This document shows, in pieces, positions 27,325 through 36,305 of a stretch of DNA of 64,000 nucleotides; within the stretch, counting starts at the first letter, position 1, and each line of letters starts with the position of its first letter. The position numbers were made by a program, and so were the translations under genes. The notes under the pieces were generated by a model. The model was not told where the DNA came from. It searched no databases and was given only the letters and a program-made list of their open reading frames with translations. The stretch spans positions 62,001 through 126,000 of the forward strand of contig NZ_BDAX01000015.1 of the NCBI RefSeq assembly GCF_001612665.1, written 5' to 3'. This stretch comes from Nocardia alba NBRC 108234. GTDB taxonomy: Bacteria; Actinomycetota; Actinomycetes; Mycobacteriales; Mycobacteriaceae.

Positions 27325-28224
27325 CTAGGCCCGAGGCGACTGTGCGAGAACCGCCATGGCGAGCTTGACGTGCGCGGCGTCGACGAGTTGGCCGTCGACG
27401 CTGGTCGCGCCGAGTCCCTGCGCCTCTGCTGTGCGGTAAGCGTCCAGGTTGCGTTGTGCCCGTTCGATTTCCGCCTGGGTGGGGGCGAAGACTTCGTTGG
27501 CGATGGCGATCTGCGCCGGGTGGATGGCCCATTTGCCGTCGAAGCCGAGCGCGGCGGCGTGTTCGGCCTCCTCGGCATATCCCCTTTCGTCCTTGAAGTC
27601 CGGGTAGGGCGCGTCGATGGCGAGGACTCCGCCGACGCGCGCGGCGGTGAGCACCTGCATCCTGGCGTAGTGCCAGAAATCGCCGGGGTAGCTGACGCGG
27701 GGTTTGAAGTTGGTGTCGACCCGCGCGCGCTGGGACACCGAGAGGTCGCCGGCTCCGAAGATCAGCGCGTCGAGTCGCGGGCTCGCGGTCGCGATGGCCT
27801 GGGCGTTGGCGACGCCGGCCACGTCCTCGATGAGAACCTCGAGGCGGATCGGTTCGGTGAGGCCGATGGTGGCCTCGATCTGGGTGAGCAGGACATCGAC
27901 CCACCAGACATCGCGCGCGGCAGTCACTTTGGGCACGATGATGGTGTCGAGGTTGTCGCGCGCTCCGGTGACGAGCTCGATGATGTCGGCGTAGGCCCAT
28001 CTGGTGTCGATGCCGTTGATGCGCACCGCGCGTGCGGTCGATCCCCAGTCCTGGTCGTTGAGCGCGGTGACGGCTTTGGCCCTGGCCTGTTCGCGCAGCG
28101 CCGGGGCGACGGCATCTTCGAGATCGAGGAAGACGAGGTCGGCATCGGAGGCCGCCGCTTTGGCGAACATCCGGTCGTTGGTTGCCGGCGTGGCCAATTC
28201 CGAACGTCTACGGAAGGTAATCAT
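27325..28224 (-). CDS. HpcH/HpaI (CitE-like) aldolase/lyase 1
   Basis: 299 residues from ATG 28224 (AGGAGA upstream). CitE-type TIM barrel: RRSELATPATNDRMFAKAAASDADLVFLDLEDAV near 5-39, metal-ligand Glu/Asp in RLEVLIEDVAG and LIFGAGDLSVSQ, and GFDGKWAIHPAQI near 240. Relatives split (3S)-citramalyl-, malyl- or similar hydroxyacyl-CoA thioesters. Placement after a CoA transferase fits cleavage of a CoA-activated acid. A longer frame reaching 29271 is a shadow of the transferase gene. A second, different CitE-like gene lies at 32353-33312. Confidence 0.85.
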   Translation of the reverse strand: MITFRRRSELATPATNDRMFAKAAASDADLVFLDLEDAVAPALREQARAKAVTALNDQDWGSTARAVRINGIDTRWAYADIIELVTGARDNLDTIIVPKVTAARDVWWVDVLLTQIEATIGLTEPIRLEVLIEDVAGVANAQAIATASPRLDALIFGAGDLSVSQRARVDTNFKPRVSYPGDFWHYARMQVLTAARVGGVLAIDAPYPDFKDERGYAEEAEHAAALGFDGKWAIHPAQIAIANEVFAPTQAEIERAQRNLDAYRTAEAQGLGATSVDGQLVDAAHVKLAMAVLAQSPRA

Positions 28225-28250
28225 GTCTTTCTCTCCTGAACGGCGGCTGG

Positions 28251-29468
28251 TCAGATGATGTCGCGTGCGCGCAACGTGTCGATCTCGTTGTCGGACAGGC
28301 CGAGTAGTTCGCGCAGTACCGAGGCCGTGTGGGCGCCGAGCTCGGGACCGAGCCCGTCGATGATGCCCGCGTTGTCGGAGAAGCGGGGCACGGGGGCCTG
28401 GACGAGCATGGTGTCGAGTTGCGCGTCCTCGACGCGCACGAAGACCTCGCGATAGCGCATCTGCTCGTCGTCGATCAGTTCCGAGACGTCGTACACCGGC
28501 GCCGCGGCGATCTCGAAATCCTCGAACACCGCCATGGCATCGGCGAGGGTGCGCTGGGAGACCCATTCGGCGACAACGTCGTCCACTTCGGCGGAGCGGG
28601 CCAGGCGACGTTGCGGATCGGCGAAGTCGGGATCCTCGGCGAGGTCGGCCCGCCCGATCGCGCGGAAGACGCGAAGCGCGATGGTCGGCGCGCTGCCCGA
28701 CATGGCCAGCCACCGGTCGTCCTCGGTGCGGTAGGTGTTGCGGGGGGCGGAGATATCCCATTTGTTGCCCGCCCGCCGGGGAATCGCGCTGGTCTGGTCG
28801 TAGGCGACCACGGACTGCTCGAGCAATCGGGCCAGTGGATCGATGAGGTTGATATCGATCAGCTGGCCCTCGGCGCCGTGCACGTCTCGGTGGTAGAGCG
28901 CCATCATCACCGCATAGGCGGCGTTCAGCGACGCGACGCCGTCGGCGAGCATGAACGAGGGCAGCGTGGGCGGCCCGTCGGATTCTCCTGTGGTGTGGGC
29001 GAATCCGCTCATGGCCTCGCCCAGGGTGCCGAAGCCCGGTCGTGTCGATTTCGGGCCGGTGAGGCCGTAGCCGGTGACATGCAGCATGACGATGCGGCTG
29101 TTCACGCCGCGCAGGGTGGCGTAGTCCAAGCCCCACCGCGCGAGCGTGTGCGGGCGGGTGTTGGCGACGATGACATCGCAGCCGCGCGCCAGATCGCGGA
29201 CCAGGTCTTGGCCCTCGGGGGTGCGCAGGTCGATGGTCACCGACTTTTTGTTGCGGCCGATGCTCTTCCACATCAGGCCGACTCCGTCCTTCTGCGCGCC
29301 CCAGCCCCGGATCGCGTCGCCGCCGCGCGGTTGTTCGATCTTGATCACCTCGGCGCCGAACTCACCGAGATAGGTGGCGGCCAAGGGCGCCGCGGCCAGG
29401 GTCGCCATGTCGAGGACCCGGATGCCCTCGAGCATCCGGCTGCGCGGTGCGGGAGTCGCGCTAGACAC
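28251..29468 (-). CDS. CaiB/BaiF (class III) CoA transferase
   Basis: 405 residues. Family III features: LEGIRVLDMATLAAAPLAATYLGEFGAEVIKIE near 13-46, GWGAQKDG, and RNKKSVTIDLRTPEGQDLVRDL near 71-92. The catalytic Asp would be in MLADGVASLNAAYAVMMAL near 172-190. It moves CoA from a donor thioester to an organic acid. The GTG start overlaps the upstream monooxygenase gene by 8 bp, and the CitE-like gene follows after 26 bp, so activation and cleavage of the oxygenation product are probably coupled. Substrate unknown. Confidence 0.88.
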   Translation of the reverse strand: MSSATPAPRSRMLEGIRVLDMATLAAAPLAATYLGEFGAEVIKIEQPRGGDAIRGWGAQKDGVGLMWKSIGRNKKSVTIDLRTPEGQDLVRDLARGCDVIVANTRPHTLARWGLDYATLRGVNSRIVMLHVTGYGLTGPKSTRPGFGTLGEAMSGFAHTTGESDGPPTLPSFMLADGVASLNAAYAVMMALYHRDVHGAEGQLIDINLIDPLARLLEQSVVAYDQTSAIPRRAGNKWDISAPRNTYRTEDDRWLAMSGSAPTIALRVFRAIGRADLAEDPDFADPQRRLARSAEVDDVVAEWVSQRTLADAMAVFEDFEIAAAPVYDVSELIDDEQMRYREVFVRVEDAQLDTMLVQAPVPRFSDNAGIIDGLGPELGAHTASVLRELLGLSDNEIDTLRARDII

Positions 29469-30846
29469 CGGCGGGCACTTCGTGGGTCGCGGCGGTGAAC
29501 GCGCAGGCCGGTCGTTCGAGGCCGAGGTTCTCGCGCAGGGTGGTGCCGCTGTATTCGGACCGGGCGAGTCCGCGTTGCTGGAGCTCGGGGATGACCATCC
29601 GCACGAAGTCCTCGAATGATCCGGGGAAGTGCGTCGCGGCGACGACGAATCCGTCGCAGGAACGGGATTCGAACCACTGCCCCATCTGTTCGGCGATCTG
29701 CGCGCCGGTGCCGACGAAGCGCGGCCCCTGCAACAGCGTGGCGCGATGGTTGGCCAGTACGCGCAGGGTCAGCGGTTGATCGCCGAGGTGGCGTTTGACT
29801 CCCTGGACGAGGCCGCGGATGCCCGACACCGAATCGATGAGTTCGTCGGTGACGACATCGTCGAGGGAGTGGCCGGCGAAGTCGTGGTTGGTGACCTCCG
29901 ACAGCAGCGTCAGCGACGCCAGTGGATGAACGAGCTCGTTGAGGAAGATCGCCTCTTTCTCCTTGGCGATCTGCTCGGTCTCGCCGACGATCACGTAGAC
30001 CATGGGCAGCAGGCGCACCGAATCGGGTTCGCGTCCCGCCGCCGCGACCAGTTCCTTCTGCTCGCGGTAGTGCTCGGCGGCGGCCTTCTGGCTCGGATCA
30101 CCGGTGAAGATGAGATCGGCCCACTTCGCGGCGAAGTCGCGTCCGCGCCCGGACTGGCCTGCCTGGATGATGACCGGACGGCCCTGCGGGGTGCGCGGCA
30201 CGGTCAGCGGCCCGCGGACGGTGAAGAACTCGCCCCGGTGGTGCAGTGCGTGGACCTTTTCGGGGTCGGCGAAGATGCCGGATTCCTTGTCGCCGGTGAT
30301 GGCGTCGTCTTCCCACGAGTCCCAGAGCTTGGTGACCACGTCGATGAATTCCTCGGCCCGGTCATATCGCCGGTCGTGCTCGGAATGGGCGTCGACGCTG
30401 AAGTTCTGGGCTTCCGCGTCGTTGACCGAGGTGACGACGTTCCAGGCGGCACGGCCTCCGCTGAGGTGATCGAGCGTGGCGAAGGTGCGGGCGACGTGGA
30501 ACGGCTCGTAATAGGTCGTGGAGTAGGTGGCGCCGAGGCCGAGACGGTCGGTCGCGGCGGCCGCCGCGCCGAGGATCGCGGTGAGATCCAGCTTGATCGG
30601 GCGGGCGCCGTATTTGACGGCATCGGCCACCGAGTCGCCGTAGATCGCGGGTATCGCGAGTCGGTCGTCGAAGAACATCAGATCGAAACAGCCGTCTTCG
30701 AGCGTGCGTGCGATGCGCTGGTAGTAGCGCAGATCCAGGTAGTCGGGCGCCGTGCTCGGGTAGCGCCACGAACCGGAGAAGACTGACACGTTCGATGCCT
30801 GCATGAAGGCCACCAGCGTCATACGGTCGGATCTCGGTGTGGACAT
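29461..30846 (-). CDS. NtaA/SnaA/DszA-type FMN-dependent monooxygenase
   Basis: 461 residues of the group C flavin monooxygenases. Typical stretches: MTLVAFMQASNVSVFSGSWRYP near 9-30, GLGATYSTTYYEPFHVARTFATLDHLSGGRAAWNVVTS near 107-145 and GRPVIIQAGQSGRGRDFAAKWADLIFT near 226-252. Relatives oxidise nitrilotriacetate, EDTA, dibenzothiophene sulfone and alkyl sulfones using FMNH2 from a separate reductase; one is encoded at 31762-32313. The first gene of the leftward operon, it starts 14 bp from a 31-bp palindrome that is probably the GntR operator. The substrate is not evident. Confidence 0.9.
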   Translation of the reverse strand: MSTPRSDRMTLVAFMQASNVSVFSGSWRYPSTAPDYLDLRYYQRIARTLEDGCFDLMFFDDRLAIPAIYGDSVADAVKYGARPIKLDLTAILGAAAAATDRLGLGATYSTTYYEPFHVARTFATLDHLSGGRAAWNVVTSVNDAEAQNFSVDAHSEHDRRYDRAEEFIDVVTKLWDSWEDDAITGDKESGIFADPEKVHALHHRGEFFTVRGPLTVPRTPQGRPVIIQAGQSGRGRDFAAKWADLIFTGDPSQKAAAEHYREQKELVAAAGREPDSVRLLPMVYVIVGETEQIAKEKEAIFLNELVHPLASLTLLSEVTNHDFAGHSLDDVVTDELIDSVSGIRGLVQGVKRHLGDQPLTLRVLANHRATLLQGPRFVGTGAQIAEQMGQWFESRSCDGFVVAATHFPGSFEDFVRMVIPELQQRGLARSEYSGTTLRENLGLERPACAFTAATHEVPAGV

Positions 30847-30860
30847 CGGGAGCCTCTCAA

Positions 30861-30891
30861 TAAATATATCAGTGTGTGACTGATATATTTA
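30861..30891. promoter_or_regulatory. Perfect 31-bp palindrome, probable GntR operator
   Basis: TAAATATATCAGT and its exact complement flank a 5-bp spacer (GTGTG). The site is AT-rich in a GC-rich setting. It lies just upstream of the monooxygenase start and in the divergent space facing the GntR gene. Confidence 0.85.
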
Positions 30892-31046
30892 AGCCGTAGG
30901 AGGAGATTGTCAACCCCTCATCGGCGAGGTTGTCGAGTGCGCTGTGTGGCTCCGAGAGTGGGCCGTGGTGTGGTGGTGTGCCGCGGCGGCCGGGCCGGGC
31001 AGGCCCGAAACGCGATATTCTGCGTGACTCGAGACAGGAGTGACCG

Positions 31047-31754
31047 ATGACCGAGCTTGGGCAGGGGCCGTGGGCGGTCGGTGAGGTCGATGAGGTCGAC
31101 CGGACCCGGCGCACCGAACGCGAACGGCTGGCCGACGCGCTACGCGAACGCATCCTGGCGGGAGAACTCGCTCGCGACGCCCGCATCGATCTCGACGCCA
31201 CCGCGGCCGAGTTCGGCACCAGCCGCACGCCTGTGCGCGAAGCGTGTCTCGTGCTGGCGCAAGAGGGCCTGGTGCGGGTCGCGCAACGCAGCGGTGTGAT
31301 CGTGATCGGGGTATCCGCCGAAACGACGCTCGAGAACTTCACCCTCATGGCGGCCCTGTCCGGTGTGGCCGCGCAATGGGCGGCGCAGAAGATCACGCCG
31401 CGCCAACTGCTGCGGGTGCGTGAACTGCACCGCGAGATCCGGATCGCCGCCCAGGCGGGCGACGATGTCGCCACGCTGAACTGGCTGTTCCATCGAGAGA
31501 TCAACCGCGCCTGCGGATCTCCCCGATTGCAGGGGATGCTCGGCGATGCCGGACGGATGGTCCCGCGACGCTTCTTCGAGCTCTTCCCGGAACAGGTACC
31601 GTGCTCGGTGGAAGACCACGAACAACTCGTATCCGCCCTGGCCAAAGGTGACGCGATCGCCGCGCGCACCGTCACCGAGGAGCACTTCCGCGCCGCCGCC
31701 GAACTGCTCAGCGCGCGACTGGCCGACACCGAACTCGGGATCTCGTCCGGATAG
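31047..31754 (+). CDS. GntR-family regulator, FadR/FCD subfamily
   Basis: 235 residues. The winged helix (about 20-90) shows RERLADALRERILAGELARDARIDLDATAAEFGTSRTPVREACLVLAQEGLV. The all-helical FCD ligand domain follows with the metal-site pattern LNWLFHREINRACGSPRL near 148-165 and DHEQLVSALAKGD near 190-203. FCD regulators usually bind organic acids of the pathway they control. It is divergent from the monooxygenase operon and convergent with the flavin reductase gene. The palindrome at 30861-30891 is the likely binding site, with a related half-conserved site at 33345-33374. Confidence 0.88.
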   Translation: MTELGQGPWAVGEVDEVDRTRRTERERLADALRERILAGELARDARIDLDATAAEFGTSRTPVREACLVLAQEGLVRVAQRSGVIVIGVSAETTLENFTLMAALSGVAAQWAAQKITPRQLLRVRELHREIRIAAQAGDDVATLNWLFHREINRACGSPRLQGMLGDAGRMVPRRFFELFPEQVPCSVEDHEQLVSALAKGDAIAARTVTEEHFRAAAELLSARLADTELGISSG

Positions 31755-31761
31755 CGAACGC

Positions 31762-32313
31762 CTACCCGGCGATCCGGGAGTGCGATCCGAGTTGGTGCCA
31801 GACACGATCGTGATAGACGAGCGCGGGATCGTGGGCGTGCGGCGGCCCGCTCCTGTCGACCTGTAGGGCCGCCACCACGAGCACACTCGAACTGCGTGGG
31901 CTGCCGATATCCAAGCGTGCGGTGATCCGGCCGCGCACCCAGGCGCGCGCGGCCGGGAAATAGGGTTCGCCGGTGGGGAGCCGCTTCCAGATCGACCGGT
32001 CGGCGAATCGGTCTATGCCGCTGGTGGCTCCGAGTTCGGCGAGCGCGAGTTGGTCCGCCCCGAGCAGGTGCACCACGACCGTGTCCGCCGCCCGCAGGGT
32101 GGGCGCGCTCGAGGACTTCTCCGACACCGAGAACATCAGCGCGGGTGGATCGACGCTGACGGAGGCGACCGAAGTCGCCGTCAACGCCACCGGGCCGTGG
32201 CCCGCGTCGGCGGTGATCACCGACACCCCACCCGGATGACCGCGGAACGCGGTGCGGAACTGCTCTGTCGAGATGTGGTGAGCTTCGTCGTGTTCAGCGG
32301 ATGAGGTGGTCAT
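31762..32313 (-). CDS. Flavin reductase (HpaC/NtaB-like) for the monooxygenase
   Basis: 183 residues from ATG 32313; a GTG at 32349 would add 12 residues. Split-barrel flavin reductase family: FRTAFRGHPGGVSVITAD near 20-37, GPVALTATSVASVSVDPPALMFSVSEKSS near 41-69 and VVHLLGADQLALAELG near 80-95. It would reduce free FMN with NAD(P)H and supply the NtaA-type monooxygenase. It lies 39 bp after the second CitE-like gene in the same direction. Confidence 0.85.
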   Translation of the reverse strand: MTTSSAEHDEAHHISTEQFRTAFRGHPGGVSVITADAGHGPVALTATSVASVSVDPPALMFSVSEKSSSAPTLRAADTVVVHLLGADQLALAELGATSGIDRFADRSIWKRLPTGEPYFPAARAWVRGRITARLDIGSPRSSSVLVVAALQVDRSGPPHAHDPALVYHDRVWHQLGSHSRIAG

Positions 32314-32352
32314 CTTCGGCCCCGGATCTACTCGGTGGACAACGCACACAGT

Positions 32353-33312
32353 TCATTCGGCGGGCTGCCAGATCTCGGTGCGCGCCATCCCGGCCGCCCT
32401 GCCCTTCGCCGATACGACCAGTGCCATCTTCCGCGACGCTTCGTCGATCATCTCGTCGCCGAGCATGGCCGCGCCGCGATGACCGCCCGCGCCCGAGGTG
32501 TGCCAGGCGTAGGCGTCGAGGATGTTCTCGGCGTGGTCGTAGTCGCTCTGACGCGGACTGTAGATCTCGTTGAGCGCGTCGATCTGGTTCGGGTGCAGTG
32601 CCCATTTCCCGTCGAATCCCAGTGCGGCCGAACGCTGTGCGACGCGGCGCAGTCCGTCGAGATCCTTGATGGCGAGGTACGGGCCGTCGATGGCTTGCAG
32701 ATCGTGCGCGCGGGCCACCATCAGAATGCTCATCAGAATGTGGTGGTAGGCGTCGCCGACGTCGTAGCCGGGCGGCTGCTCACCGACGACGAGCGTCTTC
32801 ATCTGAATCGACGCCATGAAGTCGGCCGGGCCGAAGACGATGGTCTCGATCCGTGGGCTGGCGAGGGCGATGGCCTCGAGCGCGAGCAGGCCCTGCGCGT
32901 TCTCGATCTGGATCTCCAGGCCGATTCTGCCGACCTCGAGGCCCTCGGCCTTCTCGACCTGGGTGAGCAGCAGATCCAGCGCGATGACATCGCCGGCGTT
33001 GCGCGTCTTCGGCAGCATCAGGCAGTCCAGATTCGCACCCGCGTTACCGACGACTTCGACAACGTCGGCGTAGGTCCACGGTGTCGTCCAGTCGTTGACC
33101 CGGACCGTGCGGGTCTTCGCGCCGAAGCCGCCCTCGTTGAGCGAGGTCGCGATGATCTTGCGACCGTCGGCCTTCGCGGCGGGCGCGCACGCGTCCTCCA
33201 GATCGAGGAACAGGGAATCGGCGGTGAGATCGCGTGCCTTGTCGATCATCTTCTGGCTGGATCCGGGCACGGCCAGCGTGGTGCGGCGGGGCCGGGTGGG
33301 GCGTGTCGTCAC
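32353..33312 (-). CDS. HpcH/HpaI (CitE-like) aldolase/lyase 2
   Basis: 319 residues. RRTTLAVPGSSQKMIDKARDLTADSLFLDLEDACAP near 9-44 binds the CoA end in this family. Metal-site regions are IGLEIQIENAQGLLALEAIA and ETIVFGPADFMASIQ; GFDGKWALHPNQIDALNEIY follows near 240-260. It resembles malyl-CoA/beta-methylmalyl-CoA lyases more than the first copy, which is only moderately similar. It forms an operon with the flavin reductase, behind a degenerate copy of the GntR operator. The two lyases may act on successive or stereochemically different thioesters. Confidence 0.87.
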   Translation of the reverse strand: MTTRPTRPRRTTLAVPGSSQKMIDKARDLTADSLFLDLEDACAPAAKADGRKIIATSLNEGGFGAKTRTVRVNDWTTPWTYADVVEVVGNAGANLDCLMLPKTRNAGDVIALDLLLTQVEKAEGLEVGRIGLEIQIENAQGLLALEAIALASPRIETIVFGPADFMASIQMKTLVVGEQPPGYDVGDAYHHILMSILMVARAHDLQAIDGPYLAIKDLDGLRRVAQRSAALGFDGKWALHPNQIDALNEIYSPRQSDYDHAENILDAYAWHTSGAGGHRGAAMLGDEMIDEASRKMALVVSAKGRAAGMARTEIWQPAE

Positions 33313-33344
33313 TGCGAATAGTTCCCTTCGACGTGAATCCTGCC

Positions 33345-33374
33345 AAGAATATATCAGATGTAGATCAATATTTT
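33345..33374. promoter_or_regulatory. Degenerate second copy of the GntR operator
   Basis: AGAATATATCAGA matches the left arm of the 30861-30891 palindrome (TAAATATATCAGT) at about 11 of 13 positions; the right arm (GATCAATATTTTA) is only partly conserved. It lies about 33 bp before the start of the second CitE-like gene. Confidence 0.6.
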
Positions 33375-33396
33375 AATACTGGATTCGTGCCGGTGA

Positions 33397-34197
33397 TCAG
33401 GGCGTGAAGTCGGTTCGGGTCGACGGTCCCGGTCGCCGGGGCCGAAACGAGACGACGGGGTAGCCGTGGTCCGGATCGGTGCTGACCTGTGCCCGCACCC
33501 GATACACCTGCTCGATCAGTTCGGCGGTGATCACCTCGGCGGGACGCCCCATCGCGACCACGCGCCCCTCGTCCAGGATCAGGACCCGGTCGCAGAACAT
33601 CGCGGCGAGGTTGAGGTCGTGCAACGCGATGTAGCTGGTGATCGGGAGTGCGGCCACCAGGGCCAGGATGTCGAGCTGATGGCGGATGTCGAGATGGTTC
33701 GTCGGTTCGTCGAGCAGGAGTTCGTGGGGTCGCTGGGCGAGGGCGCGGGCGATCTGGGTGCGTTGGCGCTCACCGCCGGACAGGGTGTGCCAGCGATCGC
33801 CGGCCTTGTCGGTCATCCCGGTGTGGGACAGCGATTCCCGGATCGCGGCGGCGTCCGCGGCGGCATCACCACCGAACACACCACGATGGGGGATGCGCCC
33901 GAGGGAGACGACGTCCTCGACGGTGATATCGACCTCGGTGTCGGCATGCTGGTCGACGACCGCGATGCGGCGAGCGATCCGATGCCGGCGCAGTCTCGCG
34001 ATGTCGGTGTCGTCGAGCAGCACCCGGCCACTGTCGGGATGTCCGATACCACTGAGCAGCCGCAACAACGAGGACTTGCCCGATCCATTGGGTCCCAGCA
34101 AGCCGATGGTCTCGCCCTCGACCGGCTCGACGGTGACGCCGTCGAGGATCAGATGACCGCCGCGGGTCCAGCGCAGCTCCTGCGCGCGCAAGGTCAT
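33397..34197 (-). CDS. ABC ATPase of BtuFCD-type importer
   Basis: 266 residues. Walker A GPNGSGKSS near 35-43, signature LSGGERQR near 139, Walker B ELLLDEPTNHLD near 158, and switch His in ALHDLN. FecE/BtuD type. The start at 34197 overlaps the permease stop (ATGA). It is the third gene of a binding protein-permease-ATPase operon behind a cobalamin-riboswitch-like leader, so the cargo is probably cobalamin or a precursor; ferric chelate import cannot be excluded from the protein alone. Confidence 0.88.
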   Translation of the reverse strand: MTLRAQELRWTRGGHLILDGVTVEPVEGETIGLLGPNGSGKSSLLRLLSGIGHPDSGRVLLDDTDIARLRRHRIARRIAVVDQHADTEVDITVEDVVSLGRIPHRGVFGGDAAADAAAIRESLSHTGMTDKAGDRWHTLSGGERQRTQIARALAQRPHELLLDEPTNHLDIRHQLDILALVAALPITSYIALHDLNLAAMFCDRVLILDEGRVVAMGRPAEVITAELIEQVYRVRAQVSTDPDHGYPVVSFRPRRPGPSTRTDFTP

Positions 34198-35195
34198 GCC
34201 ATCGCTCGATTCCGCAGCAGCAGCGCGATGAACGCGGGCACGCCGATCAACGCGGTGGCGACGCCGACGGGAATCTCGGTGGGCGCGAAGACGGTTCGCG
34301 CGACGACATCGACCCAGACGGTGAACACCGCACCGGCGACAACCGCGGTGGGCAGCAGTCTGCTGTGGCGCGGCCCGACCACGAAGCGGGCCGCGTGGGG
34401 GAGCACGAGCCCGACGAACCCGATCGCACCGGCCGCGCTCACCAGCGCCGCCGTCGTCAACGCGGTGACCCCCAGCAGCAGTGCCCTGGTCGCCCGCACC
34501 GGTATGCCGAGCGCGGCAGCGGAGGCCGCACCGAAGGTGAACGCGTCCAGGGCGCGAGCACGGCTCAGACAGATCACCAGACCGACGCCGGTCACCGTGG
34601 CGCACACCACCACATCGGCCCAGTCCGCGCCCGCGAGCGAGCCGAGCAACCAGAACAGGATCCCGCGGGTCTGCTCCGCGTCGGCGCTGGAGACCACGAT
34701 GAACGAGGTGAGAGCGGAGAACAACTGGGTGCCCGCCACACCGGCGAGAACGATCCGCGCGGTACCGCCGCCTGCCGCCGCCGCCAGGATCAGAACCAGC
34801 GCGAAGGCGACCACGGCCCCGCCGAAGGCGCCCGCCGCCAACGAGATCGAGCCGGCGCCGAGCCCGAGTACCGCCACCAGCACCGCGCCGGTCGACGCGC
34901 CGGAGGAGATGCCGAGCACGAACGGATCGGCGAGCGGGTTACGCAGCACCGACTGCAGGATCGTCCCGCACAGGGCCAGTCCCGCCCCGCACACGGCGGC
35001 GAGCAGGGTCCTGGGCAGGCGCAGTTCCCACACGATGCCGTCCTTGATCCGGCTCACCCCGGCTCGGCCGAATCCGAGATGTTCGCCCACGACCGCGTAG
35101 ACCTCGCCCACCGAGAGGTCGGCGGGGCCGATGGTCAGGGCGAGGGCGATCGAGATCGCCAACACGGCGCAGCCCGCGACCAGCCCGATCGCCAT
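34194..35195 (-). CDS. FecCD/BtuC-type ABC permease
   Basis: 333 residues from ATG 35195; a GTG at 35246 would add 17 residues and overlap the binding-protein gene. Nine to ten membrane segments. FecCD signatures: RLPRTLLAAVCGAGLALCGTILQSVLRNPLADPFVLGISSGAS near 59-101 and AGAIGFVGLVLPHAARFVVGPRHSRLLP near 258-285. It forms the pore with the ATPase that overlaps its 3' end. Confidence 0.9.
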   Translation of the reverse strand: MAIGLVAGCAVLAISIALALTIGPADLSVGEVYAVVGEHLGFGRAGVSRIKDGIVWELRLPRTLLAAVCGAGLALCGTILQSVLRNPLADPFVLGISSGASTGAVLVAVLGLGAGSISLAAGAFGGAVVAFALVLILAAAAGGGTARIVLAGVAGTQLFSALTSFIVVSSADAEQTRGILFWLLGSLAGADWADVVVCATVTGVGLVICLSRARALDAFTFGAASAAALGIPVRATRALLLGVTALTTAALVSAAGAIGFVGLVLPHAARFVVGPRHSRLLPTAVVAGAVFTVWVDVVARTVFAPTEIPVGVATALIGVPAFIALLLRNRAMA

Positions 35196-35227
35196 GACGG
35201 CGGTACTTCGCCCTGGCGCGAGCCCGC

Positions 35228-36265
35228 TCAGCGGACCGGTCCCCACTGCGCCAGCGCCGCGGCGAGTTTCTCCACGCCGTCGACCGTGCGCAGTGACGGA
35301 TTCAGGTCGGCGCCGTTGACGACGACGAATCGCTGTTCGCGCACCGCTGTCATCCGCGAGGTCACCGGATGCGACCGCAGGAAGGCGATCTTGCTCTCGA
35401 GCGCGTCGCCCTCGATGGTCCGCCGGCTCAGGTCGGCCAGCACCAGCACCGCGGGGTCGCGGTCGGCGACGGTTTCCCAGCTGACCTGTGGCCATTCGTC
35501 GGTGGTATCGGCGAAGACGTTCTTCGCGCCGACCGAGTTCGTGATGATCCCCGAGGACCCGCAGCACCCGGCCATGTACGGGGTGCGCAGGTCGGAGAAC
35601 CAGAACGCGATGGTCGACGCGGCATGCGCGCCGGCGGTGGCGGTCGCCGCCTCGAGGCGCTGCCGCAGCGAGGCGATCAGCGCCTCGCCCCGCTCTTCGA
35701 CATCGAAGATCGCTGCCAATTGCCGGATCTCGGTATACACCGAGTCGATGCGCAGGGGTTCGGTGCGTGCTCCGTCGGAGTTCACACTCACCGCGGACTT
35801 GCCGTCGCAGTCGGTGGGCGAGAGGTAGGTGGGGACGCCGAGCTGGGTGAAGCGGTCGCGCTCGGCGACGCCGCCGGGACCGAGGGTGCCGCCGAAGGAC
35901 GCGGAGACGAAGTCGGGTTCGGCACCGAGCACCACCTCGAAGGAGGGTTTGTTGTCGGCGAGCCGAGGCACTGTGGCGTTCGCTTCGGCCAGGTCGGCGC
36001 GCACGGGGTCGGTCCAGGTCGCGGTACCGGCCAGGCGATCGGCGAGCCCGAGCGACAGCAGGATCTCGGTCGATCCCTGATTCAACGACACCGCACGCTG
36101 TGGCGGTGCGGCGATGGTGACCGCGTGCCCGCAGTTCTGGATCGTGAGCGGAAAACCGGCGTTCGAACCCTGCGCGGGATCGGTCTCGCTGGTCGCGCAC
36201 CCGGCGACAGCCAGGGTCGAAGTGAGCGATAAGAAGACACAGAAGTGCCGTAAGGCCAGGCGCAT
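35228..36265 (-). CDS. BtuF-type substrate-binding lipoprotein (probable cobalamin binding)
   Basis: 345 residues. Signal peptide with lipobox LAVAGC (Cys near 23), then a class III binding-protein fold: NCGHAVTIAAPPQRAVSLNQGSTEILLSLGLADRLAGTA near 44-82. GAAG-like strong ribosome site (GAAGGAG) precedes the ATG. The leader resembles a cobalamin riboswitch, favouring vitamin B12 or cobinamide as ligand; the protein family also contains iron-chelate binders. Directly upstream is a fragment of a related binding-protein gene. Confidence 0.82.
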   Translation of the reverse strand: MRLALRHFCVFLSLTSTLAVAGCATSETDPAQGSNAGFPLTIQNCGHAVTIAAPPQRAVSLNQGSTEILLSLGLADRLAGTATWTDPVRADLAEANATVPRLADNKPSFEVVLGAEPDFVSASFGGTLGPGGVAERDRFTQLGVPTYLSPTDCDGKSAVSVNSDGARTEPLRIDSVYTEIRQLAAIFDVEERGEALIASLRQRLEAATATAGAHAASTIAFWFSDLRTPYMAGCCGSSGIITNSVGAKNVFADTTDEWPQVSWETVADRDPAVLVLADLSRRTIEGDALESKIAFLRSHPVTSRMTAVREQRFVVVNGADLNPSLRTVDGVEKLAAALAQWGPVR

Positions 36266-36305
36266 CGCGCGTGAACTCCTTCGTCAGGGCTCGATCGCGG
36301 AGCCT

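Noticed and set aside
27325..29271. A 648-residue fusion ending in a CitE-like domain
   Set aside because: The N-terminal half is a shifted reading of the CoA transferase gene; a proper ATG with ribosome site exists at 28224.
34194..36200. A 668-residue permease
   Set aside because: The part before 35195 is an out-of-frame reading of the binding-protein gene.
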